Origin: Streptomyces lydicus
Lineage (GTDB): Bacteria; Actinomycetota; Actinomycetes; Streptomycetales; Streptomycetaceae
Reading direction: 5' to 3'
DNA length: 64,000 bases
Assembly (NCBI RefSeq): GCF_000717345.1
Contig: NZ_JNZA01000040.1
Coordinates: 106,820-170,819, forward strand
Part shown: positions 1 through 8,771 of the stretch, piece after piece
Layout: each line of letters opens with the position of its first letter
Position numbering within the stretch: the first letter of the stretch is position 1
Program-made: the position numbers and the translations under genes
Notes under the pieces: generated by a model
The model's input: only the letters and a program-made list of their open reading frames with translations
Told to the model about the DNA's origin: nothing
Database searches by the model: none

Positions 1-1117
1 ACGGCTGACGGACCTTGTACAGCCACGACGGCACCAGCGCCTGCCCGCCGTCCACGTACTGCACCGCGAGCCCGAAGACCGCACCGGTCACCTCGGCCGG
101 CTTCTCCGCCTTCGTCGGTGCCGGCTCACAGGGCGCGATCGAGCCGTCCTTGTTGCCCTTCTCGCCCTTGGGGGGTGTCGAGGGGCAGCCGGCCGGGGTG
201 CGGCCACCGCCCGAGTTCAGCCGGTCCAGGGTCTTCTCCGCACCCAGTACGGGGTACACCGCGCCCTTCGCCGGATGCGCCAGCTGACCGCTGCCGCCGA
301 CCACCTGACCGTCCGAGCCGACCTGCAGATCGCTCTGCCAGCCGTACGTCGGCAGCCCGCCCAGCACCGGATTCGCGGTCACGATCCGCACCGCGCCGGA
401 CAGCCCGCTCGCGTCCAGCTTCGCGTTCTGCTGGCCGAGCGCCGCCAGCACCGGCTTCACGGCCTGCTCGGCCTTCGCCGGCGAGACCGCACCCTTGCCG
501 CTGCTGTCGTCCTCGGTCGTGATGTCCCCGCCACCCCGGTAGGAGGGGCAGCCGGGCCGGCTCGACGCCTCGTCGCCGCCCTTGTCGCCCTTGGGGGAGG
601 CGGGCAGCGCGCAGTTCGTGCCGCCCGGGGTCCCGTACTGCGAGTACGTCCAGGAGCCCGAGCCGGTCTTGGTCACCTGGAGGACCGGGCTACGGGCGTC
701 CCGGGTCGGTCCGCCGACCTTCCAGGTGCTCCCCTCGGAACGCACCTTTCCCGCCACGTCCAGCGCCTTCGCCAGCCGTTCCACCGACTCCCGGCTGATC
801 TCGCCCTTGGGCCGGTAGACCGGCGCCGACGAGGGCCCGTCCGGCAGCTTGCCGACCGGTTTGTACTTCGCACCCTGCGGATTCGGCTCCCCGGCGGCTA
901 TGGAGCCGCCGCCCGTATAGCCGTCGAGCGCCAGCGGCGGCGGACCGCCCGGGCCCGCGCCGCCGGAGCCCTCGTCGCTGGACGCGGACGAGGCCCAGTA
1001 CGCCGCGCCGCCCCCGGCCAGCAGCACCGCGGCGGCCATCGAGGCGACCAGCACCGGGCTGCGCCGCCTGCGCTCCTTGGGGCCGTCCGGCGTCTCAGGG
1101 CTCTCCTCGGTGTTCAC
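1..1117 (-). CDS. Membrane-anchored hypothetical protein (3' end outside window)
   Basis: The reading frame opens with GTG at 1117, preceded by a GAAGGAG ribosome-binding site, and runs off the window edge after 372 codons without a stop. The N-terminus is charged (PKERRRRS), followed by one hydrophobic segment at about residues 22-42, then a long Gly/Pro/Ser-rich exported part. This looks like a single-pass type II or signal-anchored extracytoplasmic protein. The ectodomain contains two Cys-bearing stretches with similar KGDKGG / KGEKGN runs (near residues 190 and 315), which suggests a repeated insertion. I recognise no enzymatic motif. Codon use is ordinary for the window. Streptomyces carry a conserved protein of this kind near adoK and ctaC, but I do not know a function. 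Confidence 0.8.
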   Translation of the reverse strand, partial: MNTEESPETPDGPKERRRRSPVLVASMAAAVLLAGGGAAYWASSASSDEGSGGAGPGGPPPLALDGYTGGGSIAAGEPNPQGAKYKPVGKLPDGPSSAPVYRPKGEISRESVERLAKALDVAGKVRSEGSTWKVGGPTRDARSPVLQVTKTGSGSWTYSQYGTPGGTNCALPASPKGDKGGDEASSRPGCPSYRGGGDITTEDDSSGKGAVSPAKAEQAVKPVLAALGQQNAKLDASGLSGAVRIVTANPVLGGLPTYGWQSDLQVGSDGQVVGGSGQLAHPAKGAVYPVLGAEKTLDRLNSGGGRTPAGCPSTPPKGEKGNKDGSIAPCEPAPTKAEKPAEVTGAVFGLAVQYVDGGQALVPSWLYKVRQP

Positions 1118-1266
1118 CGCATCGCTCCTTCGCCTCCGCTGAACATCTGACGTGCCATCCTCTCGGGACGGACATCGATGGGACGGAGCGGGGGCGCACA
1201 CGGTTCCCTCAGGGTCCCCGTACGGGCGCCGGGGGGCGACCACTCACCCCGCGGCACCCGGTCGGC

Positions 1267-1494
1267 TCAGTCGCCGTACTCGGACATGCCCTCCACCAGA
1301 GCGGCGGAACGGGCGGGCACCTCGACGCCGTGCAGATCGGCCGCCCGGCCCGGCGCCGGAGCCGGGTGCCGGCCGGTCTTCCAGCGCCCGGACATCCGCG
1401 CGCAGTCACCGCGCAGCTCGTCGAGGGACTCCGGCTCGGTCGCGGCGTGCGAAGGGGCGACACGCGGTGTGACGGCTTTCACAGGCTTGGTCAT
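1267..1494 (-). CDS. Small conserved hypothetical protein, 75 aa
   Basis: This 75-residue frame starts MTKPVKAVTPRVAPSHAATE and ends VEGMSEYGD. It has no signal peptide or membrane segment. The middle contains Leu-Asp-Glu-Leu-Arg-Gly-Asp-Cys-Ala-Arg-Met-Ser-Gly-Arg-Trp, a compact pattern that could be a short helix. Its third-position G+C bias supports coding. It lies between the partial membrane protein (same strand) and adoK (opposite strand). The ribosome-binding site is weak (upstream CGGTGCCCCT), so expression level and start are uncertain. Function not recognised. Confidence 0.55.
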   Translation of the reverse strand: MTKPVKAVTPRVAPSHAATEPESLDELRGDCARMSGRWKTGRHPAPAPGRAADLHGVEVPARSAALVEGMSEYGD

Positions 1495-1653
1495 AGGGGC
1501 ACCGTACGCAGCCGCGTTCCGAGGAGAAAGCCCTACTATTGGGTAGTTTCACTCGTTCCGGGTGGGCGGGATGACCGGATGCCCGTGCGTCCAGCCGGGT
1601 AGCGTTGCTCTACGTCCGCCCGTCCCTCCGCCATCCGCAGGAGCAGACCCGTC

Positions 1654-2628
1654 GTGCGTATCGCAGTCACCGGCTCCATCGCCACCGACCACCTGATGAC
1701 CTTCCCCGGCCGCTTCGCCGACCAGCTCGTGGCCGACCAGCTGCATACGGTCTCGCTCTCCTTCCTGGTCGACCAGCTCGACGTCCGCCGCGGCGGGGTC
1801 GCCCCCAACATCTGCTTCGGCATGGGCCAGCTCGGCATCGAGCCGGTCCTGGTCGGCGCCGCGGGCAACGACTTCGAGGAGTACCGCGCCTGGCTCGACC
1901 GCCACGGCGTCGACACCCGCTCCGTCCGCATCTCCGAGGTCCTGCACACCGCCCGCTTCGTGTGCACCACCGACGCCGACCACAACCAGATCGGCTCCTT
2001 CTACACCGGCGCGATGAGCGAGGCCCGGCTGATCGAGCTGCAGCACGTGGCCGAGCGGGTCGGCGGCCTGGACCTCGTCCTGATCGGCGCGGACGACCCC
2101 GAGGCGATGATCCGGCACACCGAGGAGTGCCGGACCCGCGGCATCCCCTTCGCCGCCGACTTCTCCCAGCAGATCGCCCGCATGGACGGCGAGAACATCC
2201 GCACCCTCATGGAGGGCGCCAGCTACCTCTTCTCCAACGAGTACGAGAAGGGCCTCATCGAGTCGAAGACCGGCTGGACCGCCGACGAGATCCTCGCCAA
2301 GGTCGGCACCCGGGTCACCACCCTCGGCTCCAACGGCGTCCGCATCGAGCGGGTCGGTGAGCCCACCATCGAGGTCGGCGTCCCCGAGGAGAAGGTCAAG
2401 GCCGACCCCACCGGCGTCGGCGACGCCTTCCGCGCCGGCTTCCTGTCCGGCCTGGCCTGGGGCGTCGACCTGGAGCGCGCCGCGCAGATCGGCTGCATGC
2501 TGGCCACCCTCGTCATCGAGACCGTCGGCACCCAGGAGTACGAGCTGCACCGCAGCCACTTCATGGACCGCTTCACCAAGGCGTACGGCCACGAGGCCGC
2601 CGCCGAGGTCCAGCAGCACCTGGCCTGA
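1654..2628 (+). CDS. adoK: Adenosine kinase, PfkB/ribokinase family
   Basis: The 324-residue product phosphorylates adenosine (ATP-dependent purine salvage). It belongs to the actinobacterial AdoK branch of the PfkB family: the N-terminus MRIAVTGSIATDHLMTFPGR is nearly the same as that of Mycobacterium tuberculosis Rv2202c as I recall it. The PfkB signature is present near residue 255 (DPTGVGDAFRAGFLSG), with Asp of GVGD as catalytic base and the anion hole formed by the GAGD-like turn. The RGGVAPN motif near residue 48 contributes to the sugar site. Start is GTG with AGGAG ten bases upstream. It is monocistronic, facing the desulfurase gene convergently with an 18-base gap. Confidence 0.93.
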   Translation: MRIAVTGSIATDHLMTFPGRFADQLVADQLHTVSLSFLVDQLDVRRGGVAPNICFGMGQLGIEPVLVGAAGNDFEEYRAWLDRHGVDTRSVRISEVLHTARFVCTTDADHNQIGSFYTGAMSEARLIELQHVAERVGGLDLVLIGADDPEAMIRHTEECRTRGIPFAADFSQQIARMDGENIRTLMEGASYLFSNEYEKGLIESKTGWTADEILAKVGTRVTTLGSNGVRIERVGEPTIEVGVPEEKVKADPTGVGDAFRAGFLSGLAWGVDLERAAQIGCMLATLVIETVGTQEYELHRSHFMDRFTKAYGHEAAAEVQQHLA

Positions 2629-2646
2629 ACCGGCCGGTCCGTCCCG

Positions 2647-4068
2647 TCAGACGCGGCGCCGCACCACATACGCGGCGCCGCGTTCGGCTGCCCGCTCCCC
2701 GACGTACTCCTGCTCGCGCATCGTGCACCAGGCGGGGATGTCCTGCTGGGCCGCCTCGTCGTCGGAGAGCACCGTCACCGTCCCGCCGACCGGCACCCGG
2801 CCGATCACCTTCGCCAGCTCGATGACGGGGATCGGGCAGCGCTTGCCGAGCGCGTCGACGACCAGGTCCCCGGGCCCGGCGGCCGGCGCGGCCTCCGGTC
2901 CGGCGGCCCCGGCCGGCGCGGCCTCCACCGGCCTCGCGGGCACCCCCAGCCGCTCCCGCACCGACCGCACCAGCCCCGGCAGCACCTCCAGGAACCGCTC
3001 CACCTCCGCCTCGGCCGTGCCGTACGGCAGCGACACCCGGACGTTCCCCTCGGAGAGCACGCCCATCGCCCGCAGCACATGGCTCGGGATCAGCGTGCTC
3101 GACGTACAGGACGACCCGGACGAGACGGAGAAGCCGGCCCGGTCGAGCTCGCCCAGCAAGGTCTCCCCGTCGACATAGAGACAGGAGAAGGTGACCAGAT
3201 GGGGGAGGCGGTGCACCGGATCGCCGACCACCTCCACGTCCGGGACCAGCTCCGGCACCCGCGCCCGGATCCGGTCCACCAGCGCCCGCAGCCGGCTCGC
3301 CTCGGCGGACGTCTCCGGGCCCCGCAGGGCACGCAGCGACGCCGCGGCCGCCACGATCGCCGGAAGGTTCTCGAACCCGGCGCTGCGGCCCGACTCCCGC
3401 TCGTCCGCCGGTCCCTGGGGCGCGAACCGGGTCCCCTTGCGGACCACGAGCAGCCCCACTCCGGGCGGGCCGCCCCACTTGTGCGCGCTGGCCGCCAGCA
3501 CCGACCAGGCGCCGGGCACCTGCCCCCACGGCAGCGACTGCGCGGCGTCCACCAGCAGCGGCACCCCGGCCTCCTGGCACAGCCCGGCCACCTCCTCGAC
3601 CGGCTGTTCCGTCCCCACCTCGTGATTGGCGGACTGCACGGCGACCAGCGCCGTGTCCCCGGTGAGCGCCGCGGCCACGTCACCGGCCGCCACCCGCCCG
3701 GCGCCGTTCACGGCCACCTCCGCACGGGTGCCGCCGGCCGCCTCGTGGACCTCCGCGGCATGCAGGACGGAGGAGTGCTCCACGGCGGAGTGCACCAGCC
3801 GGCGGCCGGCACGCCGGCGGGCCGCCAGCACGCCGGACACTCCCGAATGCACCGCATGTGTCCCCGATGGGGTGAAAACCAGCTCGTCCGGACGACAGCC
3901 GACGGCCTCGGCCGCGGCCTCCCGGGCGGCGTCCAGCAACAGCCGGGCGCGGCGCCCTTCGCGGTAGAGGCGGGCCGGATCGGCCCAGCCCTCGTCCAGC
4001 GAGGCGAGCAGGGCCTCGCGGGCGACGGGGTGCAGGGGGGCGGCGGACGCGGCGTCGAAGTAGGGCAC
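2647..4068 (-). CDS. Cysteine desulfurase fused to a TusA-type sulfur carrier domain
   Basis: 473 residues from the GTG at 4068 (VPYFDAASAAPLHP, the usual beginning of this family; the frame is open further upstream but that part looks non-coding). Residues 1-370 are a class V aminotransferase fold: PLP Lys197 in SAHKWGGP and the catalytic Cys321 in the flexible loop SSGSSCTSS. After a Pro/Ala linker (about 372-400) comes a TusA/SirA domain with the CPxP motif RCPIPVIEL (Cys411). The desulfurase would move persulfide sulfur from L-cysteine to its own carrier domain, for thiolation reactions. The partner acceptor is unknown. The gene is divergent from ctaC, so a role in supplying the respiratory chain is possible but only suggested by position. 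Confidence 0.88.
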   Translation of the reverse strand: MPYFDAASAAPLHPVAREALLASLDEGWADPARLYREGRRARLLLDAAREAAAEAVGCRPDELVFTPSGTHAVHSGVSGVLAARRRAGRRLVHSAVEHSSVLHAAEVHEAAGGTRAEVAVNGAGRVAAGDVAAALTGDTALVAVQSANHEVGTEQPVEEVAGLCQEAGVPLLVDAAQSLPWGQVPGAWSVLAASAHKWGGPPGVGLLVVRKGTRFAPQGPADERESGRSAGFENLPAIVAAAASLRALRGPETSAEASRLRALVDRIRARVPELVPDVEVVGDPVHRLPHLVTFSCLYVDGETLLGELDRAGFSVSSGSSCTSSTLIPSHVLRAMGVLSEGNVRVSLPYGTAEAEVERFLEVLPGLVRSVRERLGVPARPVEAAPAGAAGPEAAPAAGPGDLVVDALGKRCPIPVIELAKVIGRVPVGGTVTVLSDDEAAQQDIPAWCTMREQEYVGERAAERGAAYVVRRRV

Positions 4069-4228
4069 GTACGAGACGTTAGCCCAGCACCGGCGCGCCG
4101 TCAGATGCCTGGTGGAAGCGGGTATTCGGGCGTTCGGGCGGCGGCTCGGGGACGCCCCGGCCACCCCTTAGGGGTGCTGCGCGGCGCGTTGGGCACCCTC
4201 CCCGCGCGACCCCAAATAGCGTCCAGTA

Positions 4229-4257
4229 GGGTTTGGTCCGCATAAACATCCAAACCC
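4229..4257. promoter_or_regulatory. Inverted repeat upstream of ctaC
   Basis: GGGTTTGG (4229-4236) and CCAAACCC (4250-4257) are perfect 8-base inverted arms with a 13-base spacer. They lie about 80 bases before the ctaC start, next to TAGGGT (4227-4232), which resembles a -10 box. It may be an operator or a hairpin in the ctaC leader. No regulator is assigned. Confidence 0.45.
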
Positions 4258-4337
4258 CTGCCCGACGCAGGGCGGCGACCGACCAGCGAGTAAGGCCGCA
4301 GCCGACCGCGCGGGCGAGACTCTCGGGAAGGCGCTAC

Positions 4338-5300
4338 GTGAGTCCCAACGGCTCCGACCGCTCGTCGCGGCGCCCGATGCGGCGGAAGCTGCCGCAGGTG
4401 CTTGCTGCGGGCCTGGTCCTGGCGACCGCTACTGGTTGCACATATAAGGACTTCCCCCGCCTCGGCATGCCAACGCCCGTCACCGACGAGGCGCCGCGGA
4501 TCCTCTCTCTTTGGCAGGGCTCCTGGGCCGCCGCCCTCGCAACGGGCGTGCTGGTGTGGGGCCTGATCATTTGGAGCGTGATCTTCCACCGCCGCAGCAG
4601 GACCAAGGTGGAGGTCCCCGCGCAGACCCGGTACAACATGCCGATCGAGGCGTTGTACACGATCGTCCCCTTCATCATCATCGCGGTGCTGTTCTACTTC
4701 ACCGCGCGTGATGAGAGCGCGCTCCTCAAGACTTCCAAGAAGCCGGACCACGTCGTCAACGTGGTGGGCTTCCAGTGGAGCTGGGCGTTCAACTACCTGG
4801 AGAACGTGGACGGCAACAAGTCGACCACGAACATCAACTCCAGCGCGCTCTCCGCCATCCCGGACAAGTGGAAGAAGACCGCGCCGGCCGGTGCCGACGG
4901 TGTCTACGACACGGGTACCCCGGGCGAGCGGAACCCGCAGACCGGTAACCCCGGTCCCACCCTGTGGCTGCCGAAGGGCGAGACGGTCCAGTTCGTGCTG
5001 ACCTCTCGTGACGTCATCCACTCCTTCTGGGTGGTGCCGTTCCTGATGAAGCAGGACGTCATTCCGGGCCACACCAACGTCTTCGAGGTGACTCCCAACA
5101 AGGAGGGCACCTTCATGGGCAAGTGCGCCGAGCTCTGCGGCGTCGACCACTCCCGGATGCTCTTCAACGTCAAGGTCGTGTCCCCCGAGCGTTACCGGGC
5201 ACACCTGAAGGACCTGGCGAAGAAGGGCCAGACCGGATACCTGCCGTCGGGCATCAAGCAGACGGATCACGCCAGGAATGCGGAGACGAAGAACCAGTGA
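4338..5300 (+). CDS. ctaC: Cytochrome c oxidase subunit II
   Basis: 320 residues from GTG 4338 (GGAAGG upstream). A lipoprotein signal ends with the lipobox ATGC (Cys34). Two transmembrane helices follow (about residues 57-80 and 98-125), then the extracytoplasmic cupredoxin domain. The CuA site is complete: His in HSFW, then the [12 protein letters not shown] segment providing Cys, Glu, Cys, His and Met. It receives electrons from the cytochrome bc1 complex and passes them to subunit I of the aa3 oxidase in the cytoplasmic membrane. An earlier in-frame ATG at 4233 lacks a signal peptide and is rejected. The stop overlaps the ctaD GTG by 4 bases (GTGA), so the pair is translationally coupled. 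Confidence 0.95.
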   Translation: MSPNGSDRSSRRPMRRKLPQVLAAGLVLATATGCTYKDFPRLGMPTPVTDEAPRILSLWQGSWAAALATGVLVWGLIIWSVIFHRRSRTKVEVPAQTRYNMPIEALYTIVPFIIIAVLFYFTARDESALLKTSKKPDHVVNVVGFQWSWAFNYLENVDGNKSTTNINSSALSAIPDKWKKTAPAGADGVYDTGTPGERNPQTGNPGPTLWLPKGETVQFVLTSRDVIHSFWVVPFLMKQDVIPGHTNVFEVTPNKEGTFMGKCAELCGVDHSRMLFNVKVVSPERYRAHLKDLAKKGQTGYLPSGIKQTDHARNAETKNQ

Positions 5301-6507
5301 GCATCCTCAACGAACCTCAGGGTGCCGCCGCCGATACGGCTCCGGCAGCACCGCCCGTACGCAAGAAGCAACCCGGTATCGCTGCCGTGAAGTGGCTGAC
5401 GACCACTGACCACAAGACCATCGGCACGATGTACCTGGTCACGTCGTTCGCGTTCTTCTGCGTCGGCGGCCTGATGGCGCTGCTGATGCGCGCCGAGCTG
5501 GCCCGTCCCGGCACGCAGATCATGTCGAACGAGCAGTTCAACCAGGCGTTCACGATGCACGGCACGATCATGCTGCTGATGTTCGCGACGCCGCTGTTCG
5601 CCGGTTTCGCGAACCCTACTCCCCGCTGTCGGACGCGGTCCGCTCGCCGGGCGTCGGCGCCGACATGTGGATCATGGGTCTGGCCTTCTCCGGCTTCGGC
5701 ACCATCCTCGGTTCGGTCAACTTCATCACCACGATCATCTGCATGCGTGCGCCTGGCATGACGATGTTCCGGATGCCGATCTTCACCTGGAACGTGCTGC
5801 TGACCGGTGTGCTGGTCCTGCTGGCCTTCCGAGGTCATTCCGGTGTTCTCCCGGAAGCCGATGTTCGGTTACATCGGTCTGATCGCGGCGACGATTTCGA
5901 TCGCCGGCCTTTCGGTCACGGTGTGGGCGCACCACATGTACGTCACCGGCGGCGTGCTGCTGCCGTTCTTCTCCTTCATGACGTTCCTCATCGCCGTTCC
6001 GACCGGTGTGAAGTTCTTCAACTGGATCGGCACGATGTGGAAGGGCTCGCTGTCCTTCGAGACGCCGATGCTCTGGGCGGTCGGCTTCCTGATCACCTTC
6101 ACCTTCGGTGGTCTGACCGGTGTCATCCTGGCCTCGCCGCCGATGGACTTCCACATCTCCGACTCGTACTTCCGGCCGACGGCTTCACGACGCTGAACAC
6201 CATCTCGACGATCAGCTCGTTCCTGCTGGGCCTGTCGATCCTGCCCTTCATGTACAACGTCTGGAAGACGGCGAAGTACGGCAAGAAGATCGAGGTCGAC
6301 GACCCGTGGGGCTACGGCCGTTCGCTGGAGTGGGCGACCTCCTGCCCGCCGCCGCGGCACAACTTCCTCACCCTGCCCCGGATTCGCTCCGAATCCCCGG
6401 CGTTCGATCTGCACCATCCGGAGATCGCGGCCCTCGACGCGCTGCACAACGGTCACGGCGCGGCGGATGACAAGTCCCTCGCCGGCGGCAAGGAGGCGGG
6501 CAAGTGA
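5297..6507 (+). pseudogene. ctaD: Cytochrome c oxidase subunit I, broken by three internal losses
   Basis: Four in-order pieces of CtaD are found in three frames: 5297-5614 (VSILNEPQG... to LFAGFAN), 5617-5829 ([10 protein letters not shown]... to VLLAF), 5831-6172 ([11 protein letters not shown]... to SDSYF) and 6175-6507 (ADGFTTLNT... to the stop). At each join a block of about 45-75 residues is missing and the frame shifts. About 401 of the usual ~575 residues remain. The heme a His in TMHGT and the CuB pair WAHHMY are present. The HPEVY CuB/Tyr site and the AHFHYV heme ligands fall in missing blocks. As written the gene cannot make an oxidase. Neighbours ctaC and ctaF are intact and coupled, so this may be an assembly error rather than a genuine pseudogene. 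Confidence 0.9.
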
Positions 6508-6902
6508 GAATCCAGGGCAAGATGTTCATCTGGCTCTCGGTCTTCGTGCTGGCCATGGCCGTCGTCTACGGCCTCTGGTCGAAGGAGCCGGCGGGCACCA
6601 CGGCGCTCTTCCTCGCCTTCGGCCTGTGCATCATGGTCGGCTACTACCTGGCCTTCACGGCCCGGCGGGTCGACGCGGGTGCCCAGGACAACGAGGACGC
6701 CGAGGTCTCGGACGACGCCGGTGAGCTGGGCTTCTTCAGCCCGCACAGCTGGCAGCCGCTGTCCCTGGCGGTCGGCGGTGCGCTGGCCTTCCTGGGCGTC
6801 GTCTTCGGCTGGTGGCTGCTGTACTTCTCGGCCCCGGTGATCCTCGTCGGCCTCTTCGGCTGGGTCTTCGAGTACTACCGCGGCGAGAACCGCACCCAGT
6901 GA
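6504..6902 (+). CDS. ctaF: Cytochrome c oxidase subunit IV, actinobacterial type
   Basis: 132 residues with four hydrophobic segments (about 6-24, 32-52, 86-103, 106-122), the normal length and topology for the actinobacterial CtaF subunit of the aa3 oxidase. GTG start overlaps the ctaD stop in GTGA. The C-terminus GWVFEYYRGENRTQ is typical. It is the last gene of the ctaC-ctaD-ctaF set and is followed by a strong hairpin. Confidence 0.92.
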   Translation: MRIQGKMFIWLSVFVLAMAVVYGLWSKEPAGTTALFLAFGLCIMVGYYLAFTARRVDAGAQDNEDAEVSDDAGELGFFSPHSWQPLSLAVGGALAFLGVVFGWWLLYFSAPVILVGLFGWVFEYYRGENRTQ

Positions 6903-6932
6903 GCGGCAAAAAGCACGGCTGACACGCCGTAC

Positions 6933-6970
6933 GGCAGGCCCGGACACCTCAACAGGTGTCCGGGCCTGCC
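6933..6970 (+). terminator. Hairpin terminator after ctaF
   Basis: A perfect 17-base-pair stem (GGCAGGCCCGGACACCT, 6933-6949, pairing with 6954-6970) around the loop CAAC. It has no long T-tract, as is usual in Streptomyces. Confidence 0.85.
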
Positions 6971-7047
6971 CCGTTTGGCGGCGCGGGGCAGACCCGTTTG
7001 CAGTCCTCCAGCGCGCTGGGGGTGGTGATTCTTCGTACTTTTGGGGC

Positions 7048-8322
7048 ATGAGTTACAGACCTCGAACCCGGACGGTGCTGAGCTGCGGCCTCCTGCTCGT
7101 GCCCCTCGCGGTGAGCACCGCCGCGTGCGGGGGCTCGGCGTCGGAACAGCTCTCCGCCAATCCCTATGACGCGAGCGACCAGATCACCGCCAACACCCCT
7201 GACGGCAAGAAGAAAGCGGACCCCGACAAGCCGCTTGAGGTCTCCGTCAAGGACTCCGACGCCCGGATCACGGACGTCACCGCCACCGATTCCACCGGCC
7301 GCTTCATCCGCGGCGAACTGAGCGCCGACGGCCGGCACTGGCGCACCACCGCGCCACTGGCCGCCGGCACCCGCTACACGGTGCGGGTCGACACCGAGGA
7401 CGAGGACGGCTCGCCCGGCCGCAAGACGCTGGTGGTCAACACCACCGACGCGGACGGCCAGTTGACCGCGACCTTCGGCCCGGAGAGCGGCGAGTACGGC
7501 GTCGGCCAGCCGGTCACCGCCGAGCTGAGCCAGCCCATCAAGGACGCCAAGGCCCGGGCCGTCGTCGAGAGCGCCCTGAAGGTCGACTCGATGCCCCGCG
7601 TCGAGGGCTCCTGGCACTGGGTGGACGACAAGAAGCTGCACTTCCGCCCGAAGGAGTACTGGCCTGCCCACGCCACCATCTCGGTGCACAGCAACCTCAC
7701 CGGCCTGAAGATCGCCAAGGGGCTCTACGGCGGCCAGTCCAAGCCCATCAAGCTCACTACCGGCGACCGTGTGGAGGCCGTCACCGACGCGGCGGCGCAC
7801 CAGATGACGGTCAAGCGCAACGGCCAGTCGATCAACACCATCCCGGTGACCACCGGCAAGCCCGGCTTCTCCACCCGCAACGGCGTCAAGGTCGTGCTCG
7901 GCAAGGAGAGCTTCGTACGGATGCGCAGTTCGACCGTCGGCATCGCCGCCGGCAGCTCCGACTCCTACGACCTGCCGGTCTACTGGGCCACCCGGGTGAC
8001 GTGGAGCGGTGAGTACGTCCACGCCGCACCCTGGTCCGTCGGATCGCAGGGCGCGGCGAACGTCAGCCACGGCTGTACGGGCATGTCCACCGGCAACGCC
8101 CAGTGGTTCTTCAACACCGTGCGGGTCGGCGACCTGGTCACCGTCATCAACAGCGGCGGGGACACCATGACGCCGTTCGACAACGGCTTCGGCGACTGGA
8201 ACATGCCCTGGAAGGAATGGCGGGCCGGCAGCGCGCTGAAGAACAAGGCCGGCAGCACCACAGGCGCCGCAGAGCGCCAGCAGGACCCCGGCAGCGACGC
8301 CCGGCTCCGCCCTCGGATCTGA
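7048..8322 (+). CDS. L,D-transpeptidase lipoprotein (YkuD domain)
   Basis: 424 residues. A signal peptide ends in a lipobox (STAAC, Cys about 27). Two Ig-like domains (about 60-140 and 150-240) precede the YkuD catalytic domain (about 245-375), whose active-site motif is SHGCTGMS with His and Cys. Conserved aromatic residues surround it (YWATRVTW, HAAPWSVGSQG). Family members make 3-3 cross-links in peptidoglycan outside the membrane. A TACTTT hexamer ends 6 bases before the ATG and no ribosome-binding site is seen, so the mRNA is probably leaderless. It sits between the oxidase subunit genes without functional linkage. Confidence 0.93.
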   Translation: MSYRPRTRTVLSCGLLLVPLAVSTAACGGSASEQLSANPYDASDQITANTPDGKKKADPDKPLEVSVKDSDARITDVTATDSTGRFIRGELSADGRHWRTTAPLAAGTRYTVRVDTEDEDGSPGRKTLVVNTTDADGQLTATFGPESGEYGVGQPVTAELSQPIKDAKARAVVESALKVDSMPRVEGSWHWVDDKKLHFRPKEYWPAHATISVHSNLTGLKIAKGLYGGQSKPIKLTTGDRVEAVTDAAAHQMTVKRNGQSINTIPVTTGKPGFSTRNGVKVVLGKESFVRMRSSTVGIAAGSSDSYDLPVYWATRVTWSGEYVHAAPWSVGSQGAANVSHGCTGMSTGNAQWFFNTVRVGDLVTVINSGGDTMTPFDNGFGDWNMPWKEWRAGSALKNKAGSTTGAAERQQDPGSDARLRPRI

Positions 8323-8369
8323 GCCCGCTCAGCGGCCGCCCAGGCCCCGTCCGGGGCCGGGCCCGCCGC

Positions 8370-8771
8370 TCAGGTCTGCACGAGGTTCTTGCGGCGCAGC
8401 AGCCCCGCCAGGGCGTCGGCAAAGGCCATCGGGTCGATCGGGTGCGGCACCGCCGCGTCCGCCCGGCTCCAGGTGGCCAGCCAGGCGTCCTGGGGGCGGC
8501 CGATCAGCAGCAGCACCGGCGGGCACCGGAAGATCTCGTCCTTGATCTGCCGGCAGACACCCATCCCGCCCGCCGGCGCGGTCTCGCCGTCCAGCACGCA
8601 GACGTCGATACCGCCCTGGTCCAGGGCTTCGAGGACCGCGGGCGCGGTGGCGCACTCCAGGATCTCGATCTGCGGGACATCGGCGGCGGGGCGCCGTCCG
8701 GCCGCCAGCCGGACCTGCTCGCGGGTGTGGGCGTTGTCGCTGTAGACCAGCACCGTGGCAGTCGCCTGCAT
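8370..8771 (-). CDS. Receiver-like (response regulator-fold) protein, 133 aa
   Basis: A stand-alone domain with the CheY-like beta/alpha pattern: ATVLVYSDNAHTREQ at the start, VCVLDGE with Asp at the phospho-acceptor position, VLLLIGRPQDAW for beta 4, and a final helix FADALAGLLRRK. The acidic pair after beta 1 is replaced by SDN and the usual Lys after beta 5 is absent (VPHPIDP), so phosphorylation may be lost. There is no output domain. Start ATG with GGAGGAACG upstream. It faces the L,D-transpeptidase gene convergently (GGCCCC/GGGGCC hairpin at 8343-8358) and diverges from ctaE. Its position between oxidase genes is conserved in Streptomyces as I recall, but the role is unknown. Confidence 0.75.
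   Translation of the reverse strand: MQATATVLVYSDNAHTREQVRLAAGRRPAADVPQIEILECATAPAVLEALDQGGIDVCVLDGETAPAGGMGVCRQIKDEIFRCPPVLLLIGRPQDAWLATWSRADAAVPHPIDPMAFADALAGLLRRKNLVQT

Noticed and set aside
5665-6507. A single 280-codon CtaD-like gene
   Set aside because: The middle of this frame (after 5830) is out-of-frame noise; only its ends are CtaD, so it is not an intact gene.
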